Both the position numbers and the translations under genes were made by a program. This document shows positions 25,843-34,827 of a DNA stretch of 64,000 bases, in pieces (positions within the stretch are counted from its first letter, which is position 1; the number at the start of each line of letters is the position of its first letter). The notes under the pieces are model-generated. The model saw only the letters and a list, made by a program, of their open reading frames with translations, had not been told where the DNA came from and did not search any database. Source of the DNA: Bradyrhizobium macuxiense (GTDB lineage: Bacteria; Pseudomonadota; Alphaproteobacteria; Rhizobiales; Xanthobacteraceae); assembly GCF_001542415.1 (NCBI RefSeq), contig NZ_LNCU01000019.1, positions 1 to 64,000 on the forward strand. The letters are read 5' to 3'.

Positions 25843-26847
25843 ATGTCGCACAGCCTCATCGTGCTTCCCGACGACACCTTCAACTCGATTCTCGATCCGA
25901 TCAATGCGGCCAAGCGTTCGCTCAATATCCGGATGTTCCTGTTCACAGACCCAACACTGCTGAAAGCGGTGATCGCGGCCAGGCAACGCGGCCTTAACGT
26001 TCGCGTCATGCTCAATCCGGCCCGCCGTGACGGCAATAGCGAAAACGAAATCGCGCGCGAACAGCTGACTGCCGGCGATGTCGAGGTCCAATACAGCAGT
26101 CCCGATTTTGCTGTAACTCACCAGAAGTCAATGGTGATCGATGACGAGCTGGGTTTCGTCGAATCTTTGAATTGGGAAACACGCGACCTGACCGAAACAC
26201 GGGATTACGCGATTGTCACGACCAAAAAGATCGAAGTGTCGGAGATGGTGAGGTGCTTTGATGCCGATTGGATGCACCAAAAGTTTGATCCCAGTGCGAG
26301 ATCGGAGTTGATCTGGTGCCCGAACAACGGGCGCGAACGTACCGCGCGCTTCATCGATTCCGCCAAAGAGACGCTCTGGATCCAGAACGAGCGCTATCAG
26401 GATACGGTGATCATCGAACGCCTGGTCCGCGCCATTGAGCGTGGTGTCCGAGTTCACATCATGGCGCGCCCGTCCCATAAATTGAAGAAAAACAAGCTCG
26501 TCGAAGGAATCGGTGGCCTTCGGATCATGCATGACGTCGGAGCCAAGATTCACACGCTGAAGCACCTGAAGTTGCATGGCAAGATGCTCCTCGCCGATGA
26601 AGAGCGGGCGATCGTCGGATCGATCAACCTCACGCCCGGGAGCTTTGACGATAGGCGCGAGCTTGCCGTCGAAACTCGCGCACATCATGTTGTCAAACGA
26701 TTGGCCGAGACCACTCGACACGACTGGAAGCGTTCAAGAAAGCTCGACCTTTCCGATGCGGGCATTCTTGCGGACTTCGAAAAGCACGGCACCAAGGGGG
26801 CTGATTTGCTTGCCCTCGGCCCCTCGCAAAAACACGAGAACGACTAA
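25843..26847 (+). CDS. Phospholipase D-like (cardiolipin-synthase type) protein
   Basis: 334-aa protein with two HKD motifs, the mark of the PLD superfamily. The first, THQKSMVIDD, lies near residue 92, and the second, LHGKMLLADEERAIVGSINL, near 245. Both keep H, K and D. There is no membrane anchor, so it resembles the soluble part of cardiolipin synthases or a nuclease or transphosphatidylase. GGAG lies 11 bp before the ATG. It is almost certainly co-transcribed with the ABC exporter. The precise reaction is open. Confidence 0.87.
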   Translation: MSHSLIVLPDDTFNSILDPINAAKRSLNIRMFLFTDPTLLKAVIAARQRGLNVRVMLNPARRDGNSENEIAREQLTAGDVEVQYSSPDFAVTHQKSMVIDDELGFVESLNWETRDLTETRDYAIVTTKKIEVSEMVRCFDADWMHQKFDPSARSELIWCPNNGRERTARFIDSAKETLWIQNERYQDTVIIERLVRAIERGVRVHIMARPSHKLKKNKLVEGIGGLRIMHDVGAKIHTLKHLKLHGKMLLADEERAIVGSINLTPGSFDDRRELAVETRAHHVVKRLAETTRHDWKRSRKLDLSDAGILADFEKHGTKGADLLALGPSQKHEND

Positions 26848-27512
26848 TCGGCAAAGTCGGTCGATGATCATGAGTAAGAGCCTACTATCTGGCGATGATC
26901 ACCTGCATCGCTAGTGCCTGCGCGAAACCGGGCTGCGGCACATGATGGAATTCCGCGCCGATCGAGTTGCGAACGAACCATCGCTCCTGCGAGAAAGGAC
27001 AGCTCTGGCTTCGTCATTTGACATTCCGGCTCGCCGCCGAGTGGACGCTACAGTGCTGGTCGGCGCCCATAGGGCAAGTCGGAGTTTTTCCGTTAAGCGT
27101 TTTGAGACCAGTTCTCGCCGAACACCCTTCTATGCTCGACAGAAACGCGCCCTAGCTTGCCCTACCAGAGCGCAACAGGCCTCTCGCTGTTGCGCGGGCA
27201 TCATTTCCCGGATGGTCGGGAACCGATGACGCCTGAACATTCAACCTATCCCGTGTGCTAGGCACGCTACTGCGATGGCCTCGACGATACGCTGGTCGGG
27301 AGTGGTGTAACCGCTCGGATCGGCCTGTGCATGCGCTAACTGGATAATCGCCAAGTTCGACGACGCCGCACCAACGGCCGTTTGCCGCTCGGTTCCTGCT
27401 GCTTGCCCGGAACAGATAGACGTGGTCTTGCGCTCGGAAGCTCGTGTCCGACGAGGTGACGGCATGACGCGGTGACTACAATTGAAAGTATCCATTGATT
27501 CATCCGACCAGC
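26848..27512. other. Intergenic, no supported gene
   Basis: 665 bp between the convergent PLD-like gene and the small exported gene. An 84-aa frame at 27241-27495 on the minus strand has no ribosome site or family signal and was not called. Confidence 0.5.
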
Positions 27513-27944
27513 TTAAAGGTCCGGACCGAACACATCGTTATTGAACTCGGCCGAGGCCTCGTCGTCGTCCATGCTGTTGATCAGGTTTTGCTCGGGATCC
27601 GTAAAGCCTCCTGCTGAGAGCGTATCTGCCGGCAGCGCGCCATAGCTGGCGCGATACTTGTCCATGGCGGCCACGCTGCCGACATACGCACAAGTGCATC
27701 CGGAGGGATCGGCGTAGACATAGTAGGGGCGTCCGCCCTTTTGCCGCAGCTGGAATTGATTGGGTGGAAACGACATCAGCCGACTCAACATCTCCGGCGT
27801 GGTAGCAGCGATGGGATTAAACCCCGATGATATTAACAATTGGTCCGTTGACTGTTGAGCGTAACTGCTAGCGCTCGAGTACAACTCGGCGAGAAGGATG
27901 ACCAAGACGATGCCTGCAGTAACGCCCGTAGATCGAAAGCTCAT
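27513..27944 (-). CDS. Exported protein of unknown function
   Basis: 143-aa protein with a signal peptide or N-terminal anchor (AGIVLVILLAELYSSASSYAQ). The mature part contains PFQ-type polar stretches, then KGGRPYYVYADPSGCTCAYVGS with a CTC pair, and an acidic C-terminus (NSMDDDEASAEFNNDVFG). GGAGGAAAA lies right before the ATG at 27944, which I prefer to the in-frame start at 28004. It stands 60 bp downstream of the EmrA-like adaptor gene and may belong to its operon. Family not recognised. Confidence 0.75.
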   Translation of the reverse strand: MSFRSTGVTAGIVLVILLAELYSSASSYAQQSTDQLLISSGFNPIAATTPEMLSRLMSFPPNQFQLRQKGGRPYYVYADPSGCTCAYVGSVAAMDKYRASYGALPADTLSAGGFTDPEQNLINSMDDDEASAEFNNDVFGPDL

Positions 27945-28004
27945 TTTTCCTCCGGCGGCGCCTGGATCGACTACCGACCAGAGCCGGGAGTGAAAGGCAG
28001 ACAT

Positions 28005-29114
28005 CTATAAATATGCAATGTACGAGCTGATCCACACCAGGATCGACATAAGCAAACCGATGGCACCGGCGTCGTCCGCGAAGACGGTGGCGGTGCCGGG
28101 CATTCCGAGCCTGAGCTGACCGCGGTCGATGGTTTTCGGTATGGAAATGGCGGCCGGATAGACTTTGGCGCCGCCGATCGAGCCGACGCGCGCCAGCGTA
28201 CCCGAGACCGCGACCTGGCCCTGCCCCACGCCCTGCGGGATGGCCGTGACCGTCGCTTCGTGGATGCGGCCGGGATCGTCATCGAACACGAGCTTGACCC
28301 GCGCGCCGGGCTTGATGGTCTTGAATCCGTTGGGCGGGAACATGCCCGCGATGAGGATATCGTCCATGACGATGAACGACATCGCCGAGCGCGCCGGGTT
28401 GGTACGGTCGCCGACGGCCAGGGCCATGATCGTAACGACGCCATCGCCGACGGCACGGATCGTCGTTTGCTCGAGCTCCCACTTCGCATGCTCGAGCTGC
28501 GCCTTGATTTGTGCGACTGTCGTGTTGACGCCGCCAATCTCCGAGTCCATGGCCAGCCGCGTATTCAGTTGCGCGGCCTTGGCCGCCTGCAGCTGAAACT
28601 CCACGGTCTCGTACTGTACCTGGATGTCTTGCAGGTGAAACTCGGTTTGCGCATCCTCAGTGACGAGCTTGCGGTAAGCGGCCAGCCGCTGGGTGTGATA
28701 GGCGAGCTGCTTGGACAGCCCCTCGACATTTGCGCTCGCCTGCTCGTAACTGGCCGTCAATTGCTTGACCTGCTGGTGCGCCTGGGCGAGCGAGGCCTCG
28801 AGCTGGTTGACCTTGTACTGGAACGGCGTCGGATCGATACGAAACAACACGGCGCCGGCCTTCACCGGTTCGTTCGGCTTGACCGCAATTTCGATCACCT
28901 CGCCGGAAACATTCGGCGTGACCTCCATGACGCGAGAAACCACGACAAAGCTTCCCGACGGAGTGAGGTAATTGAACATCGCGAGGAACGCCGCAAGGAT
29001 CAAGGCGCCGAACAGCCCGGCGACGGTGCCGGACGCCCAACCCCATCGCACCAACTTGATCTTGAAGAAGACGAGCCACACCATGATCAAGTACAGCGTC
29101 AGGATGATGAGCAC
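28005..29114 (-). CDS. EmrA/YibH-like HlyD family membrane adaptor
   Basis: 369-aa adaptor with two N-terminal hydrophobic segments (LIILTLYLIMVWLVFF and VAGLFGALILAAFLAMF). These are followed by lipoyl half 1 (MEVTPNVSGEVIEIAVKPNE), a long coiled coil (about 95-190), lipoyl half 2 (IRAVGDGVVTIMALAVGDR) and a beta-barrel. Two N-terminal helices are typical of the YibH/YiaV branch. The start is GTG with AGAGGGG upstream. No partner permease is adjacent, so the transport partner is unknown. Motif site S1 lies 279 bp upstream in the matching orientation. Confidence 0.87.
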   Translation of the reverse strand: MLIILTLYLIMVWLVFFKIKLVRWGWASGTVAGLFGALILAAFLAMFNYLTPSGSFVVVSRVMEVTPNVSGEVIEIAVKPNEPVKAGAVLFRIDPTPFQYKVNQLEASLAQAHQQVKQLTASYEQASANVEGLSKQLAYHTQRLAAYRKLVTEDAQTEFHLQDIQVQYETVEFQLQAAKAAQLNTRLAMDSEIGGVNTTVAQIKAQLEHAKWELEQTTIRAVGDGVVTIMALAVGDRTNPARSAMSFIVMDDILIAGMFPPNGFKTIKPGARVKLVFDDDPGRIHEATVTAIPQGVGQGQVAVSGTLARVGSIGGAKVYPAAISIPKTIDRGQLRLGMPGTATVFADDAGAIGLLMSILVWISSYIAYL

Positions 29115-29577
29115 GGTTGAACCCCTCTAGCTGGCGAGTACCGGATTGAACACTAACAAGCCCGGTAGCACGGCAGTATCGGCCAAACGCTTGGATCCAC
29201 GACCTTCGTCTCGCATCTAGCTGACCCAAATCCGATCTCTATGAGACGCGCTTGAAGCCGGGAGACTTCGACATCTCCTCACCAGCCGGCAGAATCGACG
29301 GCGGCGTGGTTACTCCCTTTCCGCGGTGGACGGACCTGACACGCTAAGCGTCTTGTCGTCCGCTTGCCAAGCTACCGAAAGTGCGACGACCCGCTATGCA
29401 GATTCGGCAAGCCGCGGCTTCCGGCCGCGAAGCTATCGCCCGCAAGGGCATCCAATCTGTTGCCTGCGGTTGGCCTTCGAACCGTAGTGCGCGCGCCAGA
29501 TAGACCGAGCGCCGGCATCAGACCGAAACAGGCCGGGCCCGGCGCAAGAACGCCGGGCCACATTCCGCGCAGTTCCG
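29115..29577. other. Intergenic with motif site S1
   Basis: 463 bp between the adaptor start and the 3' end of the next minus-strand gene. It holds motif site S1 (29393-29409). No gene seen. Confidence 0.5.
29393..29409 (-). promoter_or_regulatory. Shared 17-bp motif, site S1
   Basis: GCTATGCAGATTCGGCA on the plus strand, so TGCCGA-N2-CTGCATAGC reading toward the EmrA-like gene, 279 bp upstream of its GTG. Confidence 0.5.
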
Positions 29578-30231
29578 TCAATAGCATGGTGGATAAGGAT
29601 AGTACCCGCAAAGGGGCGGCCGATAATACGGGCCATACGCGTAAGCTGCTGCGGCACCGGCCGCCGCGGCGGCTCCAGCATAATACGCACCCCGATAGGC
29701 CGTGCGTCGCGCAACGCCCGCGAATGAAAGCGGCGTAAACGGAAGGCCGATGATGTCGATAAAGACAGAGGCAGGGCCATCGGCGCCCTTGATGTCACCC
29801 TCGAGAACGTCGACATCGAAGGCAAGATTATCACCTTCGAGCTTGGGATTTTTCAAGGTGACAACGGCATCCCGCACGCCGCTGCCATCTTTCTGAAACA
29901 CAGACACCGTGGCGTTAGGCGGATCCTTTGCGAAATTGTCGCTGCCGGCTCCCCAATCCTCAACGATATGACTGGTCAGATCGTGGCCGGCCGAGCGAAC
30001 CGGCCGATCTGCAAATATGATCGCATTTGACGCGACGCCGTTGAGGACCAGCCTGCCGGCCTGCATGTTCGCGCCCCTGGAGTTGAAGACTATCAGCGAT
30101 GGAACGATCTGGGGTTTGGTGGCCCCGATCGTCTTTAGCGGTGCATGGGGCGCCGTATCCTGCGCTAAGGCCATGTTTGTGACCGTCAGAACGCCGAGAA
30201 AAGCAACTGCACGCATCGTATTCGACAACAT
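29578..30231 (-). CDS. Exported protein with IVPSLIV domain and AGVARRT tail motif, copy 1
   Basis: 217-aa exported protein of unknown function. It has a signal peptide (MRAVAFLGVLTVTNMALAQ), a conserved domain (PQIVPSLIVFNSRGA, IIFADRPVRSAGHDLTSHIV, DPPNATVSVFQKDGSGVRDA) and then PFTPLSFAGVARRTAYRGA. An Ala/Tyr/Gly-rich tail ends CGYYPYPPCY. A paralog with the same architecture and tail lies at 39618-40262. The tail motif is also in the 100-aa protein at 32790. The gene is downstream of an outer-membrane barrel gene, separated by a terminator hairpin. Confidence 0.8.
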   Translation of the reverse strand: MLSNTMRAVAFLGVLTVTNMALAQDTAPHAPLKTIGATKPQIVPSLIVFNSRGANMQAGRLVLNGVASNAIIFADRPVRSAGHDLTSHIVEDWGAGSDNFAKDPPNATVSVFQKDGSGVRDAVVTLKNPKLEGDNLAFDVDVLEGDIKGADGPASVFIDIIGLPFTPLSFAGVARRTAYRGAYYAGAAAAAGAAAAYAYGPYYRPPLCGYYPYPPCY

Positions 30232-30284
30232 GATTCAACTCCAAAATCAGGGATAATCCGGGCCGAGGCATGATGGAAAAGAAT

Positions 30285-30311
30285 GGAGGCCGGCTGAATC
30301 GGCTGGCCTCC
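30285..30311 (-). terminator. Hairpin terminator after the outer-membrane barrel gene
   Basis: GGAGGCCGGC, a 7-base loop and GCTGGCCTCC form a 10-bp stem (one G-T pair) just after the barrel gene's stop. ATTCTTTTCC follows on the minus strand, so termination of that gene is likely. Confidence 0.65.
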
Positions 30312-30318
30312 TTCTTCA

Positions 30319-31068
30319 TTAGTAACCACCGAACTTGTAGTTGAGGCAAACTGAGAGCAGATTCGCGTCTGTCTTGGTGTTGGTGGTGATCGACGCGATG
30401 GGCGCCAATGACGGCGTCGAGAAAGTGTTGCTCTCGTTCACCCGCCACAGATAGTCGTACTCGATACCGGCCGTCCAATTCGGAGAGAAGCCGTACTCGA
30501 AACCGACACCCACGACGCCACCCCAGCGGGTCCGGCTCGCAAACGCGATGCCCGTGCCGGTCACGCTGTCAAGGATGGCAAAGTCCTGGCTACCAACCGC
30601 GCCGCCACCCTTGACGTAGAACAAGGCCTCGTTGACCGCGTAGCCAAGTTGAGCCGTGAAGAGACCCAAGCCGGCAAGGGTCGACTTGTACGTGCGGGCC
30701 GGGTCCTGCGCACTGATGCGCGTGTTGCGGATGTTGGCCCAGTCGCCCTGCGCTTCAAGACCGTACACCCATTGTCCGGCCTGCCAGCGATAGCCGAACT
30801 GGCCGCCGACGATGCCGCCGCCTTTGCTATTGCAGCCTTCGGCGAAGACGCCGCCAATTCCATTAATGGCGGTGAGATCGACACACTGATTGCTCCAGCC
30901 ATATCCGCCGTTCGCGCCGAGATAGAAGCCGGACCAGTTATACATCATCGGCGCCGGGATCGGAGCCGCCTTGTAGACCGGCCGCTGCGGAAGGTCCGCG
31001 GCCTTTGCAATACCGGTGAGCGCAACGGACATCACCGCCGCCGTGGCAAGTAAACTAACTTTTTTCAT
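30319..31068 (-). CDS. Outer-membrane beta-barrel protein (Omp25/31 type), copy 1
   Basis: 249-aa outer-membrane protein. A signal peptide (LLATAAVMSVALTGIAKAAD) is followed by the rhizobial linker (PQRPVYKAAPIPAPM) and the YNWSGFYLGANGGYGW motif that begins the eight-strand barrel. The protein ends NYKFGGY, close to the terminal aromatic signature for BAM insertion. Motif site S2 begins 65 bp upstream of the ATG. A similarly organised barrel is at 33892-34608. The family contributes to envelope stability; a transport role is unproven. Confidence 0.9.
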   Translation of the reverse strand: MKKVSLLATAAVMSVALTGIAKAADLPQRPVYKAAPIPAPMMYNWSGFYLGANGGYGWSNQCVDLTAINGIGGVFAEGCNSKGGGIVGGQFGYRWQAGQWVYGLEAQGDWANIRNTRISAQDPARTYKSTLAGLGLFTAQLGYAVNEALFYVKGGGAVGSQDFAILDSVTGTGIAFASRTRWGGVVGVGFEYGFSPNWTAGIEYDYLWRVNESNTFSTPSLAPIASITTNTKTDANLLSVCLNYKFGGY

Positions 31069-31132
31069 AGCCTGACAACCTCATCGAAGGTGGAGAACAC
31101 ATGAGCCATGTGCCATCGACTTTCGCTCAGTT

Positions 31133-31150
31133 GGTATGCAGAAACTGTCA
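31133..31150 (-). promoter_or_regulatory. Shared 17-bp motif, site S2
   Basis: GGTATGCAGAAACTGTCA on the plus strand, oriented toward the outer-membrane barrel gene and 65 bp upstream of its ATG. Confidence 0.55.
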
Positions 31151-31197
31151 CAGCCGACCAATTCACTGTGGTGTTGCACCAAAACACCACCCCAAAC

Positions 31198-32148
31198 TCA
31201 CGGCGAGTTGTCAGGCCTCAATGCGCCAAACCGACGCTGCGCCTCGGATGGCAACTCGCCGAACAGCCACCTATAGCGGCCGGCAAACCTGCCGAACTCG
31301 GTGACGCCGTGGGCCGCGAGGATATCGACGAGCCTGGCGGCCGGACCCATGTGACGGATCTCATGGTAAACCAGATTCAACTGCCGCAGCTTCAGATAGT
31401 GCTTTGGCGAGCAGCCGAGATAGCGCTCGAAAGCGCGCAGCAAGGTCCGGTACTCCACCTTGGTGGCTTTTACGATATCCTTGATATGGATGATGCTTTC
31501 CGGATTTTTCCTCACGAACTCGAGGGCCTCCAGAACGATGCGCTCGGAAGCGACCGTGTATTTGTTGGGCAGGAGGGCTTCGCTTACGCGATTGTCCCAG
31601 ACGTAAGCAAGTTCATCCATCAAGGCGAACTCCGTCTCCCAGGCGACCACCGGCCGGTCGGCGAGCGCAGAATCGGAGATAGAGCGCAGAGCCTGCCTCG
31701 ATGCTTCGATCAGTCCCGATGCGATCGGCTCTGACAGCCGGACGAGATGCTTGGCCGTCTTCGGCGACGCCTGGCTCGTGACTGCGGGAAGGATCTTCGT
31801 TGCAATACTCTCTTCCCGCGGCAGCGACCACGCTACCCATTCGACATGACCGGAACGAACAAAGGTGAAGTGACAATCCGGAGGCAAAATGACCAGGTCC
31901 GACGCTTGGCAGCGCGCACCATCGAGCAGGACGCGATCGTCGAAGTTGGACGACTGGATGATCAGGGTCGTAAAATTCGGGTCGGTGACGCCATGGACGA
32001 TTCCTGGGCCGCCGTCTGCGCCGAACTGAAGAATCGCGCGACGCAATGCGAGATACTTCACGCCCCATCGATGCGAGGACGGAGCGGACTTTAGAAACGT
32101 CACCCTCGCGCCCCGAATGGCGTCGGTGTATTCCCCGAAATCATTCAA
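31198..32148 (-). CDS. AraC family transcriptional regulator 1
   Basis: 316-aa AraC/XylS regulator. The C-terminal part has the two helix-turn-helix units (IKDIVKATKVEYRTLLRAFE and DILAAHGVTEFGRFAGRYRW) separated by the linker helix. The N-terminal 200 residues are a divergent sensor domain (LIIQSSNFDDRVLLDGARCQ, then SDLVILPPDCHFTFVRSGHV), cupin-like in pattern. Similar regulators are at 37125 and 38299. Its target could be the shared motif found before the neighbouring envelope genes, which is an inference from position. Confidence 0.88.
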   Translation of the reverse strand: MNDFGEYTDAIRGARVTFLKSAPSSHRWGVKYLALRRAILQFGADGGPGIVHGVTDPNFTTLIIQSSNFDDRVLLDGARCQASDLVILPPDCHFTFVRSGHVEWVAWSLPREESIATKILPAVTSQASPKTAKHLVRLSEPIASGLIEASRQALRSISDSALADRPVVAWETEFALMDELAYVWDNRVSEALLPNKYTVASERIVLEALEFVRKNPESIIHIKDIVKATKVEYRTLLRAFERYLGCSPKHYLKLRQLNLVYHEIRHMGPAARLVDILAAHGVTEFGRFAGRYRWLFGELPSEAQRRFGALRPDNSP

Positions 32149-32273
32149 CTCTAAAATACCCCCGCCCGTCAGAGCGGCAGTTCAAGCGAAGAAGATAGGA
32201 GGAAGCTATGCTGCTTCGGCAAAACTGCACGAGCGGATCAAGTCCGCAGATGACCGATCCGCTCGCAAACGAT

Positions 32274-32627
32274 CTACTTCATCTGGATGCCCATCAGCTC
32301 CCGCTCCGCTTTGAACACCACAGCAATGGCATCGATGATGCGTTTTTCGGGATTGGCCTTGCAGTAGACGATCACCTCGTGCTCCGCGATCTTGCCCTTG
32401 CGCAGGTCGAGGAAATGCTTCTTGGCAAGGCCGTTGTACCACCCGCTGTACCAGGCCGTAAGCGCGTCGGCGTCTTCCTGGTAGGTCCCTGCGAGTTGCG
32501 CGCAGGTCAGCGTCTGGACGTCGATGAATCCATTTGCATCAACATAAGACGACAGCGGCACCTGGGCCCTGGCTGACGTCATGGCGGCAACCAGGAGCGT
32601 AGCGGAAAGGAGCAATCTCAAACGCAT
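32274..32627 (-). CDS. HdeA/HdeB-like periplasmic acid-stress chaperone
   Basis: 117-aa exported protein. A signal peptide (LRLLLSATLLVAAMTSARAQ) precedes a compact helical domain with the two HdeA-type cysteines: VQTLTCAQLAGTYQEDADAL and EHEVIVYCKANPEKRIIDAI. HdeA chaperones unfold at low pH and protect periplasmic proteins. The pattern ADALTAWYSGWYNGLAKK also fits the family. The ATG at 32627 has TGGAG upstream. It lies on the same strand as the OMP-DUF2092 operon and 162 bp after it, between AraC genes, much as hdeA sits among AraC-type gad regulators in enteric bacteria. Confidence 0.85.
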   Translation of the reverse strand: MRLRLLLSATLLVAAMTSARAQVPLSSYVDANGFIDVQTLTCAQLAGTYQEDADALTAWYSGWYNGLAKKHFLDLRKGKIAEHEVIVYCKANPEKRIIDAIAVVFKAERELMGIQMK

Positions 32628-32789
32628 TGGGACTCCATTCGTAAGTGAATCAGAGGTTGAGAGATTTCCGGCGACCGAATTGCGAAACGCCGTCGGCTCG
32701 ACCGGCATCCGAACTGAAACCGTCGGCCCGGATGCGCGATCAGGATCAAGACAAGGTTGCGGATGGCCTGCACCGCGCAGACGCCTGGA

Positions 32790-33092
32790 TTAGGGGCAGC
32801 GCATATAAATCCGGCCATAGGCATCGACCGCCTGGACGCATGCGGGTACGACAACCGGGGCGGCCACGGCGGCGGCTCCTGCAGCGACGGCGCCTGCCGT
32901 CACCGCTCGCGCCGTCGTGCGTCTCGCAACGCCGGCGTAGCTCAGGGGCGTCAAGGGCCGGCCGATGATCGCATGGGCCTGGGTGACAAAAGAGCCAGCG
33001 TCAACGAACGCCTTGTCGCTCGCGAACAGGCCGGCAATCACGGCGGCCACTCCACCTGCAAGCTGCAGGGCCCTGGTGATGGACGATATCAT
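32790..33092 (-). CDS. Small exported protein with AGVARRT motif
   Basis: 100-aa protein with an N-terminal hydrophobic segment (LQLAGGVAAVIAGLFASD), then IIGRPLTPLSYAGVARRT followed by an Ala/Val-rich stretch and the end AVDAYGRIYMRCP. The motif is the one seen in the two larger exported proteins at 29578 and 39618. Its ATG overlaps the stop of the DUF2092 gene (ATGA), so it is translated with it. Function unknown. Confidence 0.75.
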   Translation of the reverse strand: MISSITRALQLAGGVAAVIAGLFASDKAFVDAGSFVTQAHAIIGRPLTPLSYAGVARRTTARAVTAGAVAAGAAAVAAPVVVPACVQAVDAYGRIYMRCP

Positions 33093-33877
33093 TTCTTTCC
33101 TCCCTGAGGCGATCCCGGCGGGACTTCATCGATGTTCACAAGCGAGCCGAAAACCACCTGCTTCGCTTCAGCCGCAGGCTGGAAAGCAAAAGCGTCGGCC
33201 GGCGGCTGGCTGTTCGTCTTCCAGTCCCTGATCCTGAGGGTGTATTGAGGCGCTCCGGTCACCGTCTTGCTGGTGATGACGAACTTGCGAGGAACTGGAT
33301 TGGTCCCAGCCTCGATCCATATCTGCCAATCCGTGTCGGATGAGCGGAAGGCGAGATGCTCGCACTCGACGCCCTCGATCACACCGCGACCGACATGCTT
33401 GGCATCATATACGCCCGTCATCAGATCGTCGAATGACCGCGATAGCAGCAAGTCGGCACCGGGGGCCTCGATGCCAAACTCGGAACGCATCTTGTCGATC
33501 AGCTGGTCCACGTTGCCGGAAAAATCCGCCTGGGCATAGGCGTCGATATTTTTTCCGAAGACCGTCACCTTCTTTCCGTCGAAGACCAACTCGACGTCCG
33601 CGTAGCCTCCCGTCCGGCTGGCACGCAGCTTGTCGGGACGGCTGAGGATCACCTGTCCCGAACTCGCGAACTGAACCTTTTGCAGATCGTCTGTGACGAC
33701 TTCGATATCAGAATCGAAAGTTGCCTGGATGGTCGACCGACCGCCGATATAGGCGGACATTCGTTTCAGGATGGGCACGGCATCATCGCCCTGCGCGTTA
33801 GCGCCACCCGCGAGGATAGCGGCGCAGAGAACCACGCCGGGCGCGAAGATGCGCCGAACAAGAGCAAGTGTGATCAT
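33089..33877 (-). CDS. Periplasmic DUF2092 protein
   Basis: 262-aa exported protein. The signal peptide (VVLCAAILAGGANAQ) is followed by the DUF2092 domain, a LolA-like fold by family description (AVPILKRMSAYIGGRSTIQA, DKLRASRTGGYADVELVFDG, EHLAFRSSDTDWQIWIEAGT). It lies 14 bp after the outer-membrane barrel gene and overlaps the next small gene by ATGA, forming a three-gene operon. A role in handling an envelope component is plausible but not shown. Confidence 0.85.
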   Translation of the reverse strand: MITLALVRRIFAPGVVLCAAILAGGANAQGDDAVPILKRMSAYIGGRSTIQATFDSDIEVVTDDLQKVQFASSGQVILSRPDKLRASRTGGYADVELVFDGKKVTVFGKNIDAYAQADFSGNVDQLIDKMRSEFGIEAPGADLLLSRSFDDLMTGVYDAKHVGRGVIEGVECEHLAFRSSDTDWQIWIEAGTNPVPRKFVITSKTVTGAPQYTLRIRDWKTNSQPPADAFAFQPAAEAKQVVFGSLVNIDEVPPGSPQGGKK

Positions 33878-33891
33878 CGATGCGATCCCGC

Positions 33892-34608
33892 TCAGAACCG
33901 ATAGTTGATGCCGGCACGCACGATATTCAGGTCATCCGTGCTCACTCCGGTGCCGACGACTTTCGTGTAGAGATATTCGGCCTTCAGAGACCAGTGCGGC
34001 GTGAAGCCGTATTCGAAGCCCAGACCAGCCGAAATGCCCGGACGCCAGGACGAGCCCGAACACGGCAGGACGCCAAGCGTGCCGCAGGGCACGCCTGCAA
34101 TGGTCGATGCATTGGCGCTCGACTTGACGAAGGCTCCGCCGCCGGTGGCGTAGATCAAGACGTTGTTCATGGCGACGCCGACCCGCGCCCTCGCCGTTGC
34201 AAGCGCGCCAATGCTCGACGAGGTGTTCAGCGTGACGCCCTGCCCGAGGCCGAAGATACTGGGTGTTACCACGGACGAGCCGCTGATGTTGGCCCAGTCA
34301 ATGTCACCTTCCAGACCGAGCACAACGTATCCCTGCTGAATCTGCGCGCCCAATGTGCCGCCAATCATACCGCCGCTGATGTCGAAACCGGCACGATCGA
34401 ACCTGTTGGAGAACAGCACCAGCGGATCCTGGTTACCCCAGCCATATCCAGCGTTGCCGCCGACATAGAACCCCGTCCAGTTATAGACAGCGACAGCCGG
34501 AGCCGGCGCTTTGTAGGCGGGAGCCGCTGGCAAATCCGCCGCAGCCGCATAGCCGCCCATCATCCCCGAAGCTGCGATCGCAACTGCAAACTTACTGATC
34601 TTGTTCAT
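33892..34608 (-). CDS. Outer-membrane beta-barrel protein (Omp25/31 type), copy 2
   Basis: 238-aa outer-membrane protein. The signal peptide ends GGYAAAAD, followed by the linker APAYKAPAPAVAVYN and the WTGFYVGGNAGYGWG motif. Barrel strands continue to the C-terminal INYRF, a proper terminal Phe for outer-membrane insertion. It is the first gene of an operon with DUF2092 and the small AGVARRT protein. Motif site S3 begins 64 bp upstream of its ATG, within one base of the spacing in front of copy 1. Confidence 0.9.
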   Translation of the reverse strand: MNKISKFAVAIAASGMMGGYAAAADLPAAPAYKAPAPAVAVYNWTGFYVGGNAGYGWGNQDPLVLFSNRFDRAGFDISGGMIGGTLGAQIQQGYVVLGLEGDIDWANISGSSVVTPSIFGLGQGVTLNTSSSIGALATARARVGVAMNNVLIYATGGGAFVKSSANASTIAGVPCGTLGVLPCSGSSWRPGISAGLGFEYGFTPHWSLKAEYLYTKVVGTGVSTDDLNIVRAGINYRF

Positions 34609-34671
34609 TGCCCCACCCGAGTGATTGAAGGAATTCGTGCAGCATCAAATCGCATCTGGCACGCGCAACCC

Positions 34672-34689
34672 GCTATGCAGAATCTGACG
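34672..34689 (-). promoter_or_regulatory. Shared 17-bp motif, site S3
   Basis: GCTATGCAGAATCTGACG, 64 bp upstream of the barrel gene's ATG and oriented toward it. Confidence 0.55.
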
Positions 34690-34810
34690 CCTGCTTTCAA
34701 TTTTTCCACCTGTGGCGCAGTTGCCGCAGCCGACGCATCGCGCCATCGATGTTGACCGCAGGCCTTACCTTCCCGAATGGCTGCTTGGTGCAACGCGTGC
34801 GGGTTGACGA

Positions 34811-34827
34811 ATATGCAAATTCTGACA
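34811..34827 (-). promoter_or_regulatory. Shared 17-bp motif, site S4
   Basis: ATATGCAAATTCTGACA, same orientation as S3 and 203 bp upstream of the barrel gene. Confidence 0.45.

Noticed and set aside
27241..27495. 84-aa open frame on the minus strand
   Set aside because: No ribosome site, family pattern or signal peptide.
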